A program made the translations under genes and the position numbers. A stretch of DNA of 64,000 bases from Clostridium_AD estertheticum_D (GTDB lineage Bacteria; Bacillota; Clostridia; Clostridiales; Clostridiaceae). A model generated the notes under the pieces. That model was not told the origin of the DNA, did no database searches, and saw nothing but the letters and a program-made list of their open reading frames with translations. Of this stretch, positions 33,717 to 42,554 are shown in pieces (the stretch's first letter is position 1; the number at the start of each line of letters is the position of its first letter). The stretch spans positions 1 to 64,000 of the forward strand of contig NZ_JAHLDM010000023.1 in assembly GCF_018861295.1 (NCBI RefSeq). The letters run 5' to 3'.

Positions 33717-34406
33717 ATGAATAATATTTTATTAGTCGAAGATGATTTGAGCATAATAGACGGACTTGTTTTTTCTATCGAAAAAAATGGGTTTAATGTT
33801 GATGTTGCTAGAACTGTCAAAGAAGCCATATTGAGTTATCAAGCACACATATATGATTTGCTGCTTCTTGATTTAACCTTGCCCGATGGCAAGGGATTTG
33901 AAATATGTGAACATGTGCGACAGACTTCTCAGATTCCAATAATCTTTTTAACCGCATCTGATGAAGAAATTAATATTGTAAAGGGACTGGATATTGGAGG
34001 CGATGATTATATTACAAAACCTTTTAAGTTGAACGAATTGATTTCAAGGATCAAAGCACTATTACGGCGGGTTGCTTCTTTTCAAGAGCAAGCACCGATT
34101 GAACTTAGATCAAATGGACTTACCGTAAAACTTTTAGAGAATAGAGTATTCAAAAATAATGTAGAACTAGATTTTTCCCCCAACGAATACAAGTTGCTTT
34201 GTATATTTATGCAAAATCCCAGTATTGTCCTAACACGTGAAACCATATTAAATAAGCTGTTGGATGATAAGGGTAATTTTATTGATGACAATACATTATC
34301 TGTGTATATTCGTCGGTTAAGAAGTAAGGTTGAAGATGATGCAAATAGCCCTAATTTTATTACGACCATGCGGGGACTTGGATATAGATGGAGCGTAATA
34401 TTATGA
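33717..34406 (+). CDS. OmpR-family response regulator (second module)
   Basis: 229 residues: receiver with E-D-D at 8-10, phospho-acceptor Asp52 in L-L-D-L-T-L-P-D-G, I-T-K-P-F switch Lys, and winged helix C-terminus ending T-M-R-G-L-G-Y-R-W-S. It has much the same architecture as the regulator at 13659. The stop overlaps the kinase start as ATGA. GGAAGAAAGGA precedes the ATG. It heads a four-gene module with kinase, ATPase and FtsX permease and probably activates the exporter in response to a cell-envelope toxin. Confidence 0.92.
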   Translation: MNNILLVEDDLSIIDGLVFSIEKNGFNVDVARTVKEAILSYQAHIYDLLLLDLTLPDGKGFEICEHVRQTSQIPIIFLTASDEEINIVKGLDIGGDDYITKPFKLNELISRIKALLRRVASFQEQAPIELRSNGLTVKLLENRVFKNNVELDFSPNEYKLLCIFMQNPSIVLTRETILNKLLDDKGNFIDDNTLSVYIRRLRSKVEDDANSPNFITTMRGLGYRWSVIL

Positions 34407-35674
34407 TAAGTAACTTATTTGCACATAGGGATTTTAAACGTTTATTTTGTATTGTTGCTCTGATTGGATGTGTGCTTGTTTTATTAGGACAAGTGTTAGT
34501 TATGGCAACGGTAAACCAATACAAACGGCAGATGATAGTACATGACTATGCAATAGCTGGTTATTTGTGCGAAAACTTTAGTGAGCAAGGTCAAATATCT
34601 ATTAAAAAATCTGATATTCCAAAACTATTTATCAGCGGAAAAAGCGATAAAAACATAGATGTGGGAAATAAAATAATGAAAAGCACAGGCTATAATGATA
34701 TAGCACAGCTACGATATTTTCCTGAAATCAATACGGTTTATCATCGCTATGCAATTTCTTTTTTGGTTATTTCCTTAGTTATCATCGTAGCCGTTCTATT
34801 TGTGCTTTATCTTTATTTTTATGCGCAAAGTAAAAAAATAGAGTGTGCAAAGGATATGATACAATCTTTTTTAGATGGCGAAATCGAGGTGCGCTTAGAT
34901 GATGATAGCGAAGAGACGCTGTCAAAACTTTTTCATTCAATAAATAGCATGGCAACATCTCTAAATGCTAATATAACCAGTGAAAAACAAACAAAGGAAT
35001 TTTTGAAAGATACCATTTCAGATATATCGCATCAGCTCAAAACACCGCTTGCTGCTTTGGAAATGTATAATGAAATTATAAAAGATGATAGTGCGGACAA
35101 AACTGTTGTCGAGAAGTTTGCTGATAAAACAGATACGGCATTGACAAGGATGGAAACACTCATACAAAAACTTTTGCATATCACTCGATTGGATGTTGGT
35201 GCAATTATCTTTGAAATGAAACAAGAAAATATTAAAATGATTCTACAAAGCATTGTTAACGATTTTGAAACTAGGACATCACTGGAAGAGAAATCCATTA
35301 TCTTGGATGGCTCTGATTCGTCTGTGCTTTTTTGTGATTTGGATTGGATCAAAGAAGCTGTTAGCAATATTGTAAAAAATGCTTTAGACCATACAACGGT
35401 AAACGATATTATAACAATCTGCTGGCAAAACACCCCTGTTGTAACCAAAATTACAATTGAAGATACAGGCTCAGGTATTCACCCGGAGGATATTCATTAT
35501 ATTTTCAAAAGATTTTACAGAAGTAAATTTTCACAGGACAGACAAGGTGTTGGGTTAGGACTTCCTTTGGCAAAAGCCATTATTGAAGCACACAATGGAA
35601 CAATTATGGTAGAAAGTACACTTAGAAAAGGAAGTAAGTTTAAAATTAACTTTTTACACCTTACTAAACTGTAA
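34403..35674 (+). CDS. Sensor histidine kinase (second module)
   Basis: About 423 residues. Membrane helices at about 10-33 and 117-139 enclose an extracellular loop of about 80 residues. A short HAMP-like linker follows, then I-S-D-I-S-H-Q-L-K-T-P-L-A with the phosphorylated His, I-V-K-N-A-L-D-H-T and G-L-G-L-P-L-A-K-A in the ATPase domain. The frame is open from 34388, but ATG 34403 overlaps the regulator stop (ATGA) and has GGAG 10 nt before it. The short loop suggests sensing together with the cognate transporter. Confidence 0.92.
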   Translation: MISNLFAHRDFKRLFCIVALIGCVLVLLGQVLVMATVNQYKRQMIVHDYAIAGYLCENFSEQGQISIKKSDIPKLFISGKSDKNIDVGNKIMKSTGYNDIAQLRYFPEINTVYHRYAISFLVISLVIIVAVLFVLYLYFYAQSKKIECAKDMIQSFLDGEIEVRLDDDSEETLSKLFHSINSMATSLNANITSEKQTKEFLKDTISDISHQLKTPLAALEMYNEIIKDDSADKTVVEKFADKTDTALTRMETLIQKLLHITRLDVGAIIFEMKQENIKMILQSIVNDFETRTSLEEKSIILDGSDSSVLFCDLDWIKEAVSNIVKNALDHTTVNDIITICWQNTPVVTKITIEDTGSGIHPEDIHYIFKRFYRSKFSQDRQGVGLGLPLAKAIIEAHNGTIMVESTLRKGSKFKINFLHLTKL

Positions 35675-35745
35675 GATGATATTCACTTGATAGTAAGGTT
35701 GATGTGATATTCTATTCACTATAAGAAAAGGAAGGTGGAACTTAT

Positions 35746-36429
35746 ATGAATATACTTGAAGTAAATAAACTATGTAAAACCTATGGTAGTGGAGAAACAA
35801 AAGTCGAGGCTCTAAAAAACGCATCATTTTCTGTTGCTAAAGGGGAATTTGTTGCAGTAGTCGGTGAGTCTGGCTCTGGCAAAAGTACACTACTCAATTC
35901 TATTGGGGCGCTTGACACACCTACGTTTGGCAATGTAATCATTGATGGAAAAGATATTTTCAAAATGAAAGAGGAAAAACTCACTGTTTTTCGCCGTAGA
36001 AATATAGGCTTCATTTTCCAGTCATATAATCTGATACCTGAACTAAACGTTGAACAGAATATTATGTTTCCTTTGCTTCTCGATTACCAAAAGCCGGACA
36101 TGAAATATGTTAATGAAATATTGTTTGTTTTGGGATTACAGGAACGTAAAAAACATCTTCCACGGCAGCTCTCCGGAGGTCAACAGCAACGTGTGGCAAT
36201 TGGGCGTGCGCTTATCACAAGACCTGCGCTTATACTGGCTGATGAGCCTACTGGAAATTTGGATAGCAAAAATAGTGATGATGTTATTTCTCTCTTGCAT
36301 ATGACAGCAGAAAAATACAAGCAAACCATTATTATGATTACGCACAATCCAAATATTGCATCAGTAGCAGATCGGGTACTTCAAGTTACAGATGGAATTG
36401 TGACTGATTTAGGAGTGTGCTCACGATGA
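35746..36429 (+). CDS. ABC transporter ATP-binding protein (second module)
   Basis: 227 residues, same length and class as the 15648 protein: Walker A G-E-S-G-S-G-K-S-T, signature L-S-G-G-Q-Q-Q-R, Walker B L-I-L-A-D-E-P-T-G-N-L-D, H-loop M-I-T-H-N. It is preceded by GAAGGTGG. The stop overlaps the permease start. It energises the FtsX permease at 36426. Confidence 0.94.
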   Translation: MNILEVNKLCKTYGSGETKVEALKNASFSVAKGEFVAVVGESGSGKSTLLNSIGALDTPTFGNVIIDGKDIFKMKEEKLTVFRRRNIGFIFQSYNLIPELNVEQNIMFPLLLDYQKPDMKYVNEILFVLGLQERKKHLPRQLSGGQQQRVAIGRALITRPALILADEPTGNLDSKNSDDVISLLHMTAEKYKQTIIMITHNPNIASVADRVLQVTDGIVTDLGVCSR

Positions 36430-38768
36430 ACAGCTATTTAGATTTAGTCACAGAATATAATCGTGTACATAGTAAAAAAAACCGTGTTATTGTGGCATGT
36501 ATTGCTATTGCAGTTTGCCTTGTAGTTGCAATCTTTGGTATGGCTGATATTGGTATTAAATTTGAAACTCAACAGTTAAAAAAAGACTATGGCAGTTATC
36601 ATATTATGATTAAGGATGTTGCAAACAAAGATATTTCTACAATAGAAAACAGAGTAGATATTGCTTATGCTGGACGCTTGCAAGAGGTTGAAGCTACCAA
36701 ATATAAAGGAAAACCCTTTCGGATAATGGGTGGAGATAAAGACGCAACTAAAGAATTGGGACTGTTTGTTTCGGAGGGTACATATCCTGCTTCTGCTAAT
36801 GAAGCACTAATTGACCGTCAGGCGTTAGAACTTTTCCACTTGTCAATTGGTAGCACAATTAAAATGAATTTGAACAAAACAGGCAAAATGGACTATAAAA
36901 TAGTTGGCGTATATAATGACTTTTCTAGCTTGAAATCAACTGATAGCCATGCTCTATTTTTATCTATCGATGGAACGAAAGCGATTGAGCCCACCACATC
37001 ATACAAATATTATGTAACATTCAAAAATGGAGTGAATATTTCAAAAGCTACACATGAGATACAAAAAGAACTTGGAATTACTGACAAACAAATTTCCACA
37101 AACGCCTATTTGCTTACTGTTATGGGCCAAGGTGGAAGCAATATAGCAAGCAGTATGTACTTGACTGCTACTGTGCTTTTCGCTTTGGTCTTATTTGCAA
37201 GCTGCGTTATGATTACCAATAGCTTCAACATGAATGTATTGGAACGAGTTAAATTTTTTGGAATTATGCGCTGTTTAGGTGCTTCCAAAAGGCAAGTTAA
37301 AAAATATGTCATGCGAGAAGGGTTGCAACTTAGTTTAAAGGCTATCCCTATTGGTTTGGTTACAGGATCGTTAGTCATTGAGATTGTCATAATTTTACTG
37401 AGAACTTTGAATAAATCGCTATTTATAGATATGAGTATTTTCCAATTCAGTTTTATCGGTATTATTGCTGGCATTGTTGTGGGGCTTTTAACTGTAATTC
37501 TCGCATCCCTATCACCTGCAAAAAAAGCCTCTACCGTCTCTCCTTTATCGGCAGTAACAGGGAACGGTTCGCTGAAAGAAGATACTGTAGGTAAAAATCA
37601 TGTGCGTGTCACCAGTATGCCAATCGACATTTCAATGGGTATCTATCATGCCCTCGCTAGTAAAAAATCGTTGTTTCTGATGGTCAGTTCCTTTACCATC
37701 AGCATTGTATTGTTTTTGGGATTTAGTGTTTTTATTGATTTTTCTCATAACGCTGTAAAACCTATGTTGCCATCATCAGCAGATATTTCAATATTGGGCA
37801 CTTCAGTCAAATCATCCTCTGCTAAGCTGCAATTAGTTGAAAACAACTTGCTAGATAGAATAAAAAGTACAGCTGGAGTAAAGCAAGCTTATGGACGAAA
37901 ACTAATAATGCTTCCAGCATCCTTATCCAATGGAAACAAAGGTGACGCCTATGTTATCTCCTATGAAGACTTACAATTTGGCTGGGCAAAGGATAGTCTT
38001 GTTGCTGGAAAGATAGATACTGAAGCTTTGAATACAGGAAAATCTGTGTTAGTAGATGTGAACAGTGGTCTTGCGGTTGGAGATAGTATTACATTTAATG
38101 CTCCAAATGGAAAAATATTAGCTACAGTAGGAGGTATTTTATCCTCAATTCCATTTGATGCTCGCAGCAAAATTGTGGGAAAAGTGATTGTTTCAGAGTC
38201 ACTATTTACCCAAATGACAGGGATTAAAGATTACACAATAATTGATATTCAATTGAATAAGAATGCTCCTGAAAGTGTTACCAATGTGTTAAGAGAAAAT
38301 CTCTCTGGTAAACTAACACTACACGATATGCGGCAAGGTAATTCGGAAGCGCAAAATACTTTCTACACTATGGCGATTTTTGTATATGGATTTACGGCTA
38401 TCATTGCAATTATCACAATGTTTAATACCATCAACAGTATGAATATCAGTGTCACAAGCCGAACTAATTACTATGGTATGATGCGAGCAATCGGCACATC
38501 ATCAAAGCAATTAAAACATATGGTGATTGCGGAAGCTACTACTTATGCGATTTGTGGTTGTTTTATTGGTAGCTCATTGGGGATTATGCTACACCGACTA
38601 TTGTTTGAAAAGTTAGTTACAAGTTATTTCCATATTACTTGGCACATCCCAATTACTATGGTCGTATATATAGTCATGTCAATTTTAATTATAACAATAA
38701 TATCGGTTATCGCTCCACTCAAAAAGATTAACAATCTTGATATTACAAGCATTATTAATGCACAATAA
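36426..38768 (+). CDS. ABC transporter permease with FtsX domains (second module)
   Basis: About 780 residues: an N-terminal helix (about 18-40), extracellular domain to about 240, FtsX unit at about 245-370 (with R-V-K-F-F-G-I-M-R-C-L-G-A-S), central helix near 415-435, large extracellular domain and a second FtsX unit at 645-775 (T-S-R-T-N-Y-Y-G-M-M-R-A-I-G-T-S). It starts at ATG 36426, overlapping the ATPase stop, with AGGAG upstream; GTG 36417 is less likely. It is related in plan to the 877-residue permease at 16328 but about 95 residues shorter. Substrate unknown, probably an envelope-active peptide. Confidence 0.9.
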   Translation: MNSYLDLVTEYNRVHSKKNRVIVACIAIAVCLVVAIFGMADIGIKFETQQLKKDYGSYHIMIKDVANKDISTIENRVDIAYAGRLQEVEATKYKGKPFRIMGGDKDATKELGLFVSEGTYPASANEALIDRQALELFHLSIGSTIKMNLNKTGKMDYKIVGVYNDFSSLKSTDSHALFLSIDGTKAIEPTTSYKYYVTFKNGVNISKATHEIQKELGITDKQISTNAYLLTVMGQGGSNIASSMYLTATVLFALVLFASCVMITNSFNMNVLERVKFFGIMRCLGASKRQVKKYVMREGLQLSLKAIPIGLVTGSLVIEIVIILLRTLNKSLFIDMSIFQFSFIGIIAGIVVGLLTVILASLSPAKKASTVSPLSAVTGNGSLKEDTVGKNHVRVTSMPIDISMGIYHALASKKSLFLMVSSFTISIVLFLGFSVFIDFSHNAVKPMLPSSADISILGTSVKSSSAKLQLVENNLLDRIKSTAGVKQAYGRKLIMLPASLSNGNKGDAYVISYEDLQFGWAKDSLVAGKIDTEALNTGKSVLVDVNSGLAVGDSITFNAPNGKILATVGGILSSIPFDARSKIVGKVIVSESLFTQMTGIKDYTIIDIQLNKNAPESVTNVLRENLSGKLTLHDMRQGNSEAQNTFYTMAIFVYGFTAIIAIITMFNTINSMNISVTSRTNYYGMMRAIGTSSKQLKHMVIAEATTYAICGCFIGSSLGIMLHRLLFEKLVTSYFHITWHIPITMVVYIVMSILIITIISVIAPLKKINNLDITSIINAQ

Positions 38769-38775
38769 AATCTGA

Positions 38776-39018
38776 ATTAGAAATATTTTAGTAGTATTAT
38801 ATATATTAATTCAAAATACCTTATTTGGAGAAAGCGGGTTAAGCGTAGAGGAATTATCTAAAATTTCAGAGACAGGTATGTCTAAGGTTAGAAGTTCATT
38901 AAAAGAGTTAGAAGAAAAGGAAATTCTTTATATTACAAAGGATGGAAGAAAAAAATTATATGATGTAAATTTAGATGCTATGAGTAAGTTAGATTTACAA
39001 TATGAAAAACCAAATTAG
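38776..39018 (+). pseudogene. Winged-helix regulator fragment
   Basis: A frame without start (in-frame TGA just upstream) encodes L-F-G-E-S-G-L-S-V-E-E-L-S-K-I-S-E-T-G and M-S-K-V-R-S-S-L-K-E-L-E-E-K-E-I-L-Y, then D-G-R-K-K-L-Y-D-V. This is a winged helix-turn-helix core with wing. The N-terminus is missing. It follows the second exporter module and may be the rest of its former local repressor. Confidence 0.6.
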
Positions 39019-39034
39019 GCGTGCTATTGAAAAA

Positions 39035-39071
39035 AGGCCACATTATGGATATTAATTCCATAATGTGGCCT
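39035..39071 (+). terminator. Terminator after the second exporter module
   Basis: A perfect 15-bp stem (AGGCCACATTATGGA, 39035-39049, with its complement at 39057-39071) is followed by ATTTTT. It ends the plus-strand operon, including the regulator fragment. Confidence 0.85.
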
Positions 39072-39164
39072 ATTTTTAGTGACTGTTAAATTTAATTAAA
39101 ATTTAATTGAATTTTTACTACATATATTCTTGCACTACTTATACATTCTAAATCATCAAACATT

Positions 39165-39713
39165 TTATTTTTCACATATTTGTGAATATTTGTACAAACA
39201 TTTAGACCAGGAACCCATAATTTTGTGAAGCGCTGGCATCAGAATTAGAGTTAGAATAATTCCCAATAAGGAGGCTAAAAGGATTGTACTCATGCCATAA
39301 TGCAATATCTTATTAGCGGCATATAAGAACCAGATACTAGGCAGTATAAAAATAATTGATGTGACGACTCCTGGTACATAGTGCTTAAAACGGATGCATA
39401 TCAACATATGGATAAAAACAAGATGTAAAGTTACCCCCAAGAAAGCACCATACCAGAGAAAATAATTTTGAAAAATTATAGAAAACAAGCTGATGAGTGA
39501 AAAAAATAAAAAGAGAATTTCTACTCCGATGGAAAAGGTTGGTGTTTGACAGTTATATACATAATTTAAGCCAAACGGCTGTATTTTTGGCCAAGCTATA
39601 TTTATCGCTTTTCCATAGCGTTTGACCCATACCTCTGCCATAATGATTTCTTCGAAATCATGAAGCATAAAAATTATCGGTAACATCCATACAATAAAAT
39701 TCATGGTATCCAT
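39165..39713 (-). CDS. HXXEE domain membrane protein
   Basis: About 182 residues, five hydrophobic helices. The family motif is M-L-H-D-F-E-E-I-I-M-A-E near 15-26 (H-x-x-E-E). The later half carries a H-x-x-x-H pattern (L-H-L-V-F-I-H-M). It starts at ATG 39713 behind GAGGGGGG; the open frame to 39758 is not needed. Function of the family is unknown; conserved His/Glu residues in the membrane suggest metal- or hydrolase-type chemistry. It is divergent from the TetR gene, whose operator GACACAGTTGTGTC lies 23 bp upstream of its start. Confidence 0.82.
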   Translation of the reverse strand: MDTMNFIVWMLPIIFMLHDFEEIIMAEVWVKRYGKAINIAWPKIQPFGLNYVYNCQTPTFSIGVEILFLFFSLISLFSIIFQNYFLWYGAFLGVTLHLVFIHMLICIRFKHYVPGVVTSIIFILPSIWFLYAANKILHYGMSTILLASLLGIILTLILMPALHKIMGSWSKCLYKYSQICEK

Positions 39714-39735
39714 AAAATTCCCCCCTCTTTTTAGT

Positions 39736-39749
39736 GACACAGTTGTGTC
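39736..39749. promoter_or_regulatory. TetR-type operator
   Basis: GACACA-GT-TGTGTC is a perfect 6-bp dyad with a 2-bp centre, in the divergent region between the HXXEE gene and the TetR gene at 39849. Binding here would block the membrane protein gene. Confidence 0.6.
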
Positions 39750-39848
39750 GATTAACAATATCTATTATAATATACTAAGAAGCAGAGTCAATAATTACGG
39801 CGCAAAAGCTACAAATCAGAAGATTTGTGACATAGGGGAGGAAATATT

Positions 39849-40454
39849 ATGTCCGTCAAAAATAAAGGAAATTCGGTATCCAATCAGTCAAAACTGTGGA
39901 TGGAGGATGCTCTATTAAAACTGATGCAGACAAAAAATTATCATGAAATTACGATACAGGAGATTACGGATAATGCGGGGCTTTCTAGACGGACTTTTTA
40001 CCGAAACTACTTCTCGAAAGATGAAATTTTAGAAGGCTGTTTTTATAAAATCTGGTTAGAATATGAATTAATTATCAGGAAGCAAATAGACTTAACCTTG
40101 CCTAATATTGCCAGAATATTTTTTAGTGTGATGAAAAAGCATTTCGATTTTCTCTCACTCATTAACCGCCATCACTTGCTCCCTCTTTTTCTTTCAAAAG
40201 TTGATGAGCTTTTACCGCCAGCTTTTGATGAAGTAAAGGGTGAAAAGATGACTTTTCCCAAAGAAAATATTCAGTACGCTTTAACATTTAGCACTGGCGG
40301 ATTTATGCGCATCCTTATCAGATGGCTGAACGACAGTACACAGAAATCGCCAGAAGAAATGGCAACAGTCGTGAAAGATTTTGTTTCAATTTTCAATTAT
40401 TCGAATCCCGTAAAAAAGCAGATTAGTCATGAAACTCGCTTCAATGAGGAATGA
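39849..40454 (+). CDS. TetR/AcrR family regulator
   Basis: 201 residues. HTH at about 22-65: L-K-L-M-Q-T-K-N-Y-H-E-I-T-I-Q-E-I-T and then A-G-L-S-R-R-T-F-Y-R-N-Y-F, with the signature R-R-T-F-Y-R of the DhaS-like subgroup; the C-terminal part resembles the DhaS-type ligand domain (TetR_C_8). GGGGAGG lies 9 nt before the ATG. It is divergent from the HXXEE membrane protein and probably represses it through the dyad at 39736. Confidence 0.9.
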   Translation: MSVKNKGNSVSNQSKLWMEDALLKLMQTKNYHEITIQEITDNAGLSRRTFYRNYFSKDEILEGCFYKIWLEYELIIRKQIDLTLPNIARIFFSVMKKHFDFLSLINRHHLLPLFLSKVDELLPPAFDEVKGEKMTFPKENIQYALTFSTGGFMRILIRWLNDSTQKSPEEMATVVKDFVSIFNYSNPVKKQISHETRFNEE

Positions 40455-40832
40455 CCCATGACAATAAAAATTTGAAAAAAGTGCGTTTCCAATGTAAGAA
40501 AAGCCTCCTTATGTTTGCTACATGGTTTCCAAACAGCAATAAGCAACTTGATATGCATGATGACTTTGAATGCTATACAGAACGATTTTTAGATACTAAA
40601 AACAACAAATCACAAATTGATATTTATTTCCATATTGTGTAAGCATGACTATGATCATAATTTTTAGTTTTACTTAGGTCAGAATTTTCAGAAGTTGCGT
40701 CACAACTGTAATTAATGACAACTTAACTATATTAAGGCATTAGACTTATGAGCACTGAACCGTACCATAAGTAAATGATGTTTTTACTAAAATTGGATTT
40801 TAAAATGTAATGATAAAAGTTTGGATAACGCC
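40455..40832. other. Intergenic stretch without a supported gene
   Basis: A 63-codon frame at 40451-40642 overlaps the TetR stop but lacks a convincing ribosome site and recognisable sequence; I do not annotate it. A GTTGCGTCACAAC near-palindrome is at 40694-40706 (compare 341-352 and 13598-13610). Nothing else is visible. Confidence 0.4.
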
Positions 40833-40876
40833 TACAGGGTTGGCTATAGTAGAAGCCTTCCTTGTGGTGTTTTTTT
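40833..40876 (+). terminator. Bulged hairpin with T-run
   Basis: CGCC-ACA-GG pairs with CC-TGT-GGTG with bulges, enclosing an inner GGCT/AGCC stem, and is followed by nine T residues. It terminates plus-strand transcription from the TetR side, or is the 3' end of a small RNA; no known riboswitch class was recognised. Confidence 0.55.
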
Positions 40877-40924
40877 TTATAATTAAACAAGAATATATAA
40901 ATAAAAAAAGCAGTAGATAAACAA

Positions 40925-41006
40925 TTGACAAATATATCATTTATTGATATATTATATTTAATGATATATCAATGAATGATATATCATTAAATGATATATA
41001 TAATAT
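40925..41006 (+). promoter_or_regulatory. PadR promoter and operator array
   Basis: TTGACA (40925-40930) and TATATT (40948-40953), spacing 17, drive the PadR/DUF2812 operon. From 40933 to 41000 the core ATATATCATT or its inverse AATGATATAT recurs several times (for example 40970-40983 and 40986-41000), overlapping the -10 and leader. These are strong candidates for PadR binding and autorepression. Confidence 0.75.
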
Positions 41007-41019
41007 GAAGGAGAATTTT

Positions 41020-41340
41020 ATGCCAAGAAAGGATTCTATTGATATTGGGGAACTAACAGATTCTGCTTTTTATATTTTATCTAGTGTTATTGAGGAAAAG
41101 CACGGATACCTAATTATGAAAACTATTGAGAACCTTACTAATAATGAAGTTACTATTGGTCCTGCATCACTTTATACAACACTGAAAAAGCTTTTAGCAG
41201 CAGATTTGGTGGAGTTAACTTCTGACACAGATAAAAATAAAAAAGTATATAAAATAACAAATAAAGGACGAGAGATGCTCATAAAAGCGATTGAGCGTAA
41301 AAAACAGATGGTTAAATTTGCTCAAAATTTTTTAAATTAG
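41020..41340 (+). CDS. PadR family regulator
   Basis: About 106 residues: the compact PadR winged helix (D-S-A-F-Y-I-L-S-S-V, H-G-Y-L-I-M-K-T-I-E, G-P-A-S-L-Y-T-T-L-K-K-L and wing K-K-V-Y-K-I-T-N-K-G-R-E). The open frame begins at 40972, but AAGGAG 7 nt before ATG 41020 fixes the start. The DUF2812 gene follows after 15 bp. PadR/DUF2812 pairs are common in Firmicutes; the regulator represses both genes until a signal arrives. Confidence 0.92.
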   Translation: MPRKDSIDIGELTDSAFYILSSVIEEKHGYLIMKTIENLTNNEVTIGPASLYTTLKKLLAADLVELTSDTDKNKKVYKITNKGREMLIKAIERKKQMVKFAQNFLN

Positions 41341-41355
41341 AAAAGGGGGATATTC

Positions 41356-42084
41356 ATGAAAAGTAAATATGTAATGATTAGTGGACTTGCCTTTAGTGAA
41401 GAAGGTGATATGGAAAAACTAAAAAATTATGCAAGTCAAGGTTGGATATTAGAAGACATAGTAGGGTGCTTTTTCTATAAACTAAGAAAAGATAAGCCTC
41501 AAAATATAGTATATAACTTAGATTACCAAACAGAGACAAATGAAGAATACTTCACTATATTTAAAGATGCAGGATGGAAACTTGTTGTTTCTATAGAAAA
41601 TTGTATGCACATTTTTTCAGCACAAGCTGGAACTAAACCTATTTATAGTGATTGTGAATCAGAAATAGATAAATATACAAGTATAAAAAATCAAACCAAA
41701 AAAGGAACTCTATATTCTTTAATAATAGCTATAGCACTAATGGGGTTGCTAGTTGTTTCCTCAATTGTTATTAAACCTATATTTCTGATTATCCTTGGAT
41801 TATTAATAATTGATATATTTATATTTGTCTTTAATTTTATGCCTTATTTAGCATATAATTCAAGAATTAAGCAAATAAAAAAATATGGTAAGTGTAATAG
41901 TAAAGTAATAGATAATAAAAGTTCATGGAAATTATATGCAATTGCAGGCGTTCTATGGTTAGCTATAGGAATATGGCATTTAATTGGGAAACAATATTTT
42001 TCAGCAGTATTTTTTATAATTTTTGGTGCTTTTTTTATTTTTTCAAGTTCATCCTACTTTAAGAAATATAAAAAGTCTTTATAA
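41356..42084 (+). CDS. DUF2812 domain membrane protein
   Basis: 242 residues. The N-terminal DUF2812 region (about 1-105; S-G-L-A-F-S-E-E-G-D-M-E-K-L, Y-A-S-Q-G-W-I-L-E-D-I, D-A-G-W-K-L-V) is followed by four membrane helices (about 118-138, 142-160, 195-210 and 216-234). It is co-transcribed with PadR (AAAAGGGGG site) and terminated by the hairpin at 42272. The function of DUF2812 proteins is unknown; they are nearly always PadR-controlled membrane proteins, possibly stress-related. Confidence 0.88.
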   Translation: MKSKYVMISGLAFSEEGDMEKLKNYASQGWILEDIVGCFFYKLRKDKPQNIVYNLDYQTETNEEYFTIFKDAGWKLVVSIENCMHIFSAQAGTKPIYSDCESEIDKYTSIKNQTKKGTLYSLIIAIALMGLLVVSSIVIKPIFLIILGLLIIDIFIFVFNFMPYLAYNSRIKQIKKYGKCNSKVIDNKSSWKLYAIAGVLWLAIGIWHLIGKQYFSAVFFIIFGAFFIFSSSSYFKKYKKSL

Positions 42085-42271
42085 ATTATATACAAATTAA
42101 AGAATATGAAGATAGTTGTGATAGATTTAAAAATTAAAACATTTAATGAACAAAGTGTTCCAATAGTATTAAATGATTCAATTTCCAACCTTCTAAATAT
42201 TTTAAAATGATTTAAATGACCAATTCATGTGTAATGAATACTATTTTGAAATATATATTATATTAAAGAAA

Positions 42272-42300
42272 ACTCTTACCTTAACAATATGGGTAAGAGT
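42272..42300 (+). terminator. Terminator of the PadR/DUF2812 operon
   Basis: ACTCTTACC and GGTAAGAGT (42272-42280, 42292-42300) followed by ATTTTTAT: a 9-bp stem with T-run. Confidence 0.8.
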
Positions 42301-42324
42301 ATTTTTATGTAGGAGGTAATAACT

Positions 42325-42432
42325 ATGATAGAAATTAGTTATTTTAGAGTTGGAATAGAGAATGTATATATACCATTGAGAATTGTTATAACACAAAGAG
42401 ATGATATAGAGAACGACATAATAATTGTCTAA
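42325..42432 (+). CDS. Very small ORF, unknown
   Basis: A 35-codon frame (starting M-I-E-I-S-Y-F-R-V-G-I-E and ending I-E-N-D-I-I-I-V) with a very strong ribosome site, AGGAGG, 8 nt before its ATG, directly after a terminator. It could be a true microprotein or the 5' end of a truncated gene; no family is recognised. A second small frame at 42106-42210 lacks a ribosome site. Confidence 0.35.
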   Translation: MIEISYFRVGIENVYIPLRIVITQRDDIENDIIIV

Positions 42433-42521
42433 CAAAATAATTCCTAGTGATCATTCTATCATTTGATTAAGGTACTGGCGAAAAATATTTCCCCTAGCCG
42501 CAGTTATTTCTACTTTAAATC

Positions 42522-42551
42522 TTAATTCTATTATAAAAAATAGAACTAAAA
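42522..42551 (-). terminator. Hairpin after the acetyltransferase gene
   Basis: TTAATTCTATT and AATAGAACTAA form an imperfect stem around ATAAAA, immediately after the minus-strand acetyltransferase stop. Confidence 0.5.
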
Positions 42552-42554
42552 TCT

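Noticed and set aside
40451..40642. 63-codon open frame overlapping the TetR stop codon
   Set aside because: No convincing ribosome site, no recognisable sequence, composition like translated intergenic DNA.
40833..40876. Bulged hairpin considered as a small-ligand riboswitch
   Set aside because: There is no conserved aptamer core, and it ends in a T-run 40 bp before an independent promoter; treated as a terminator.
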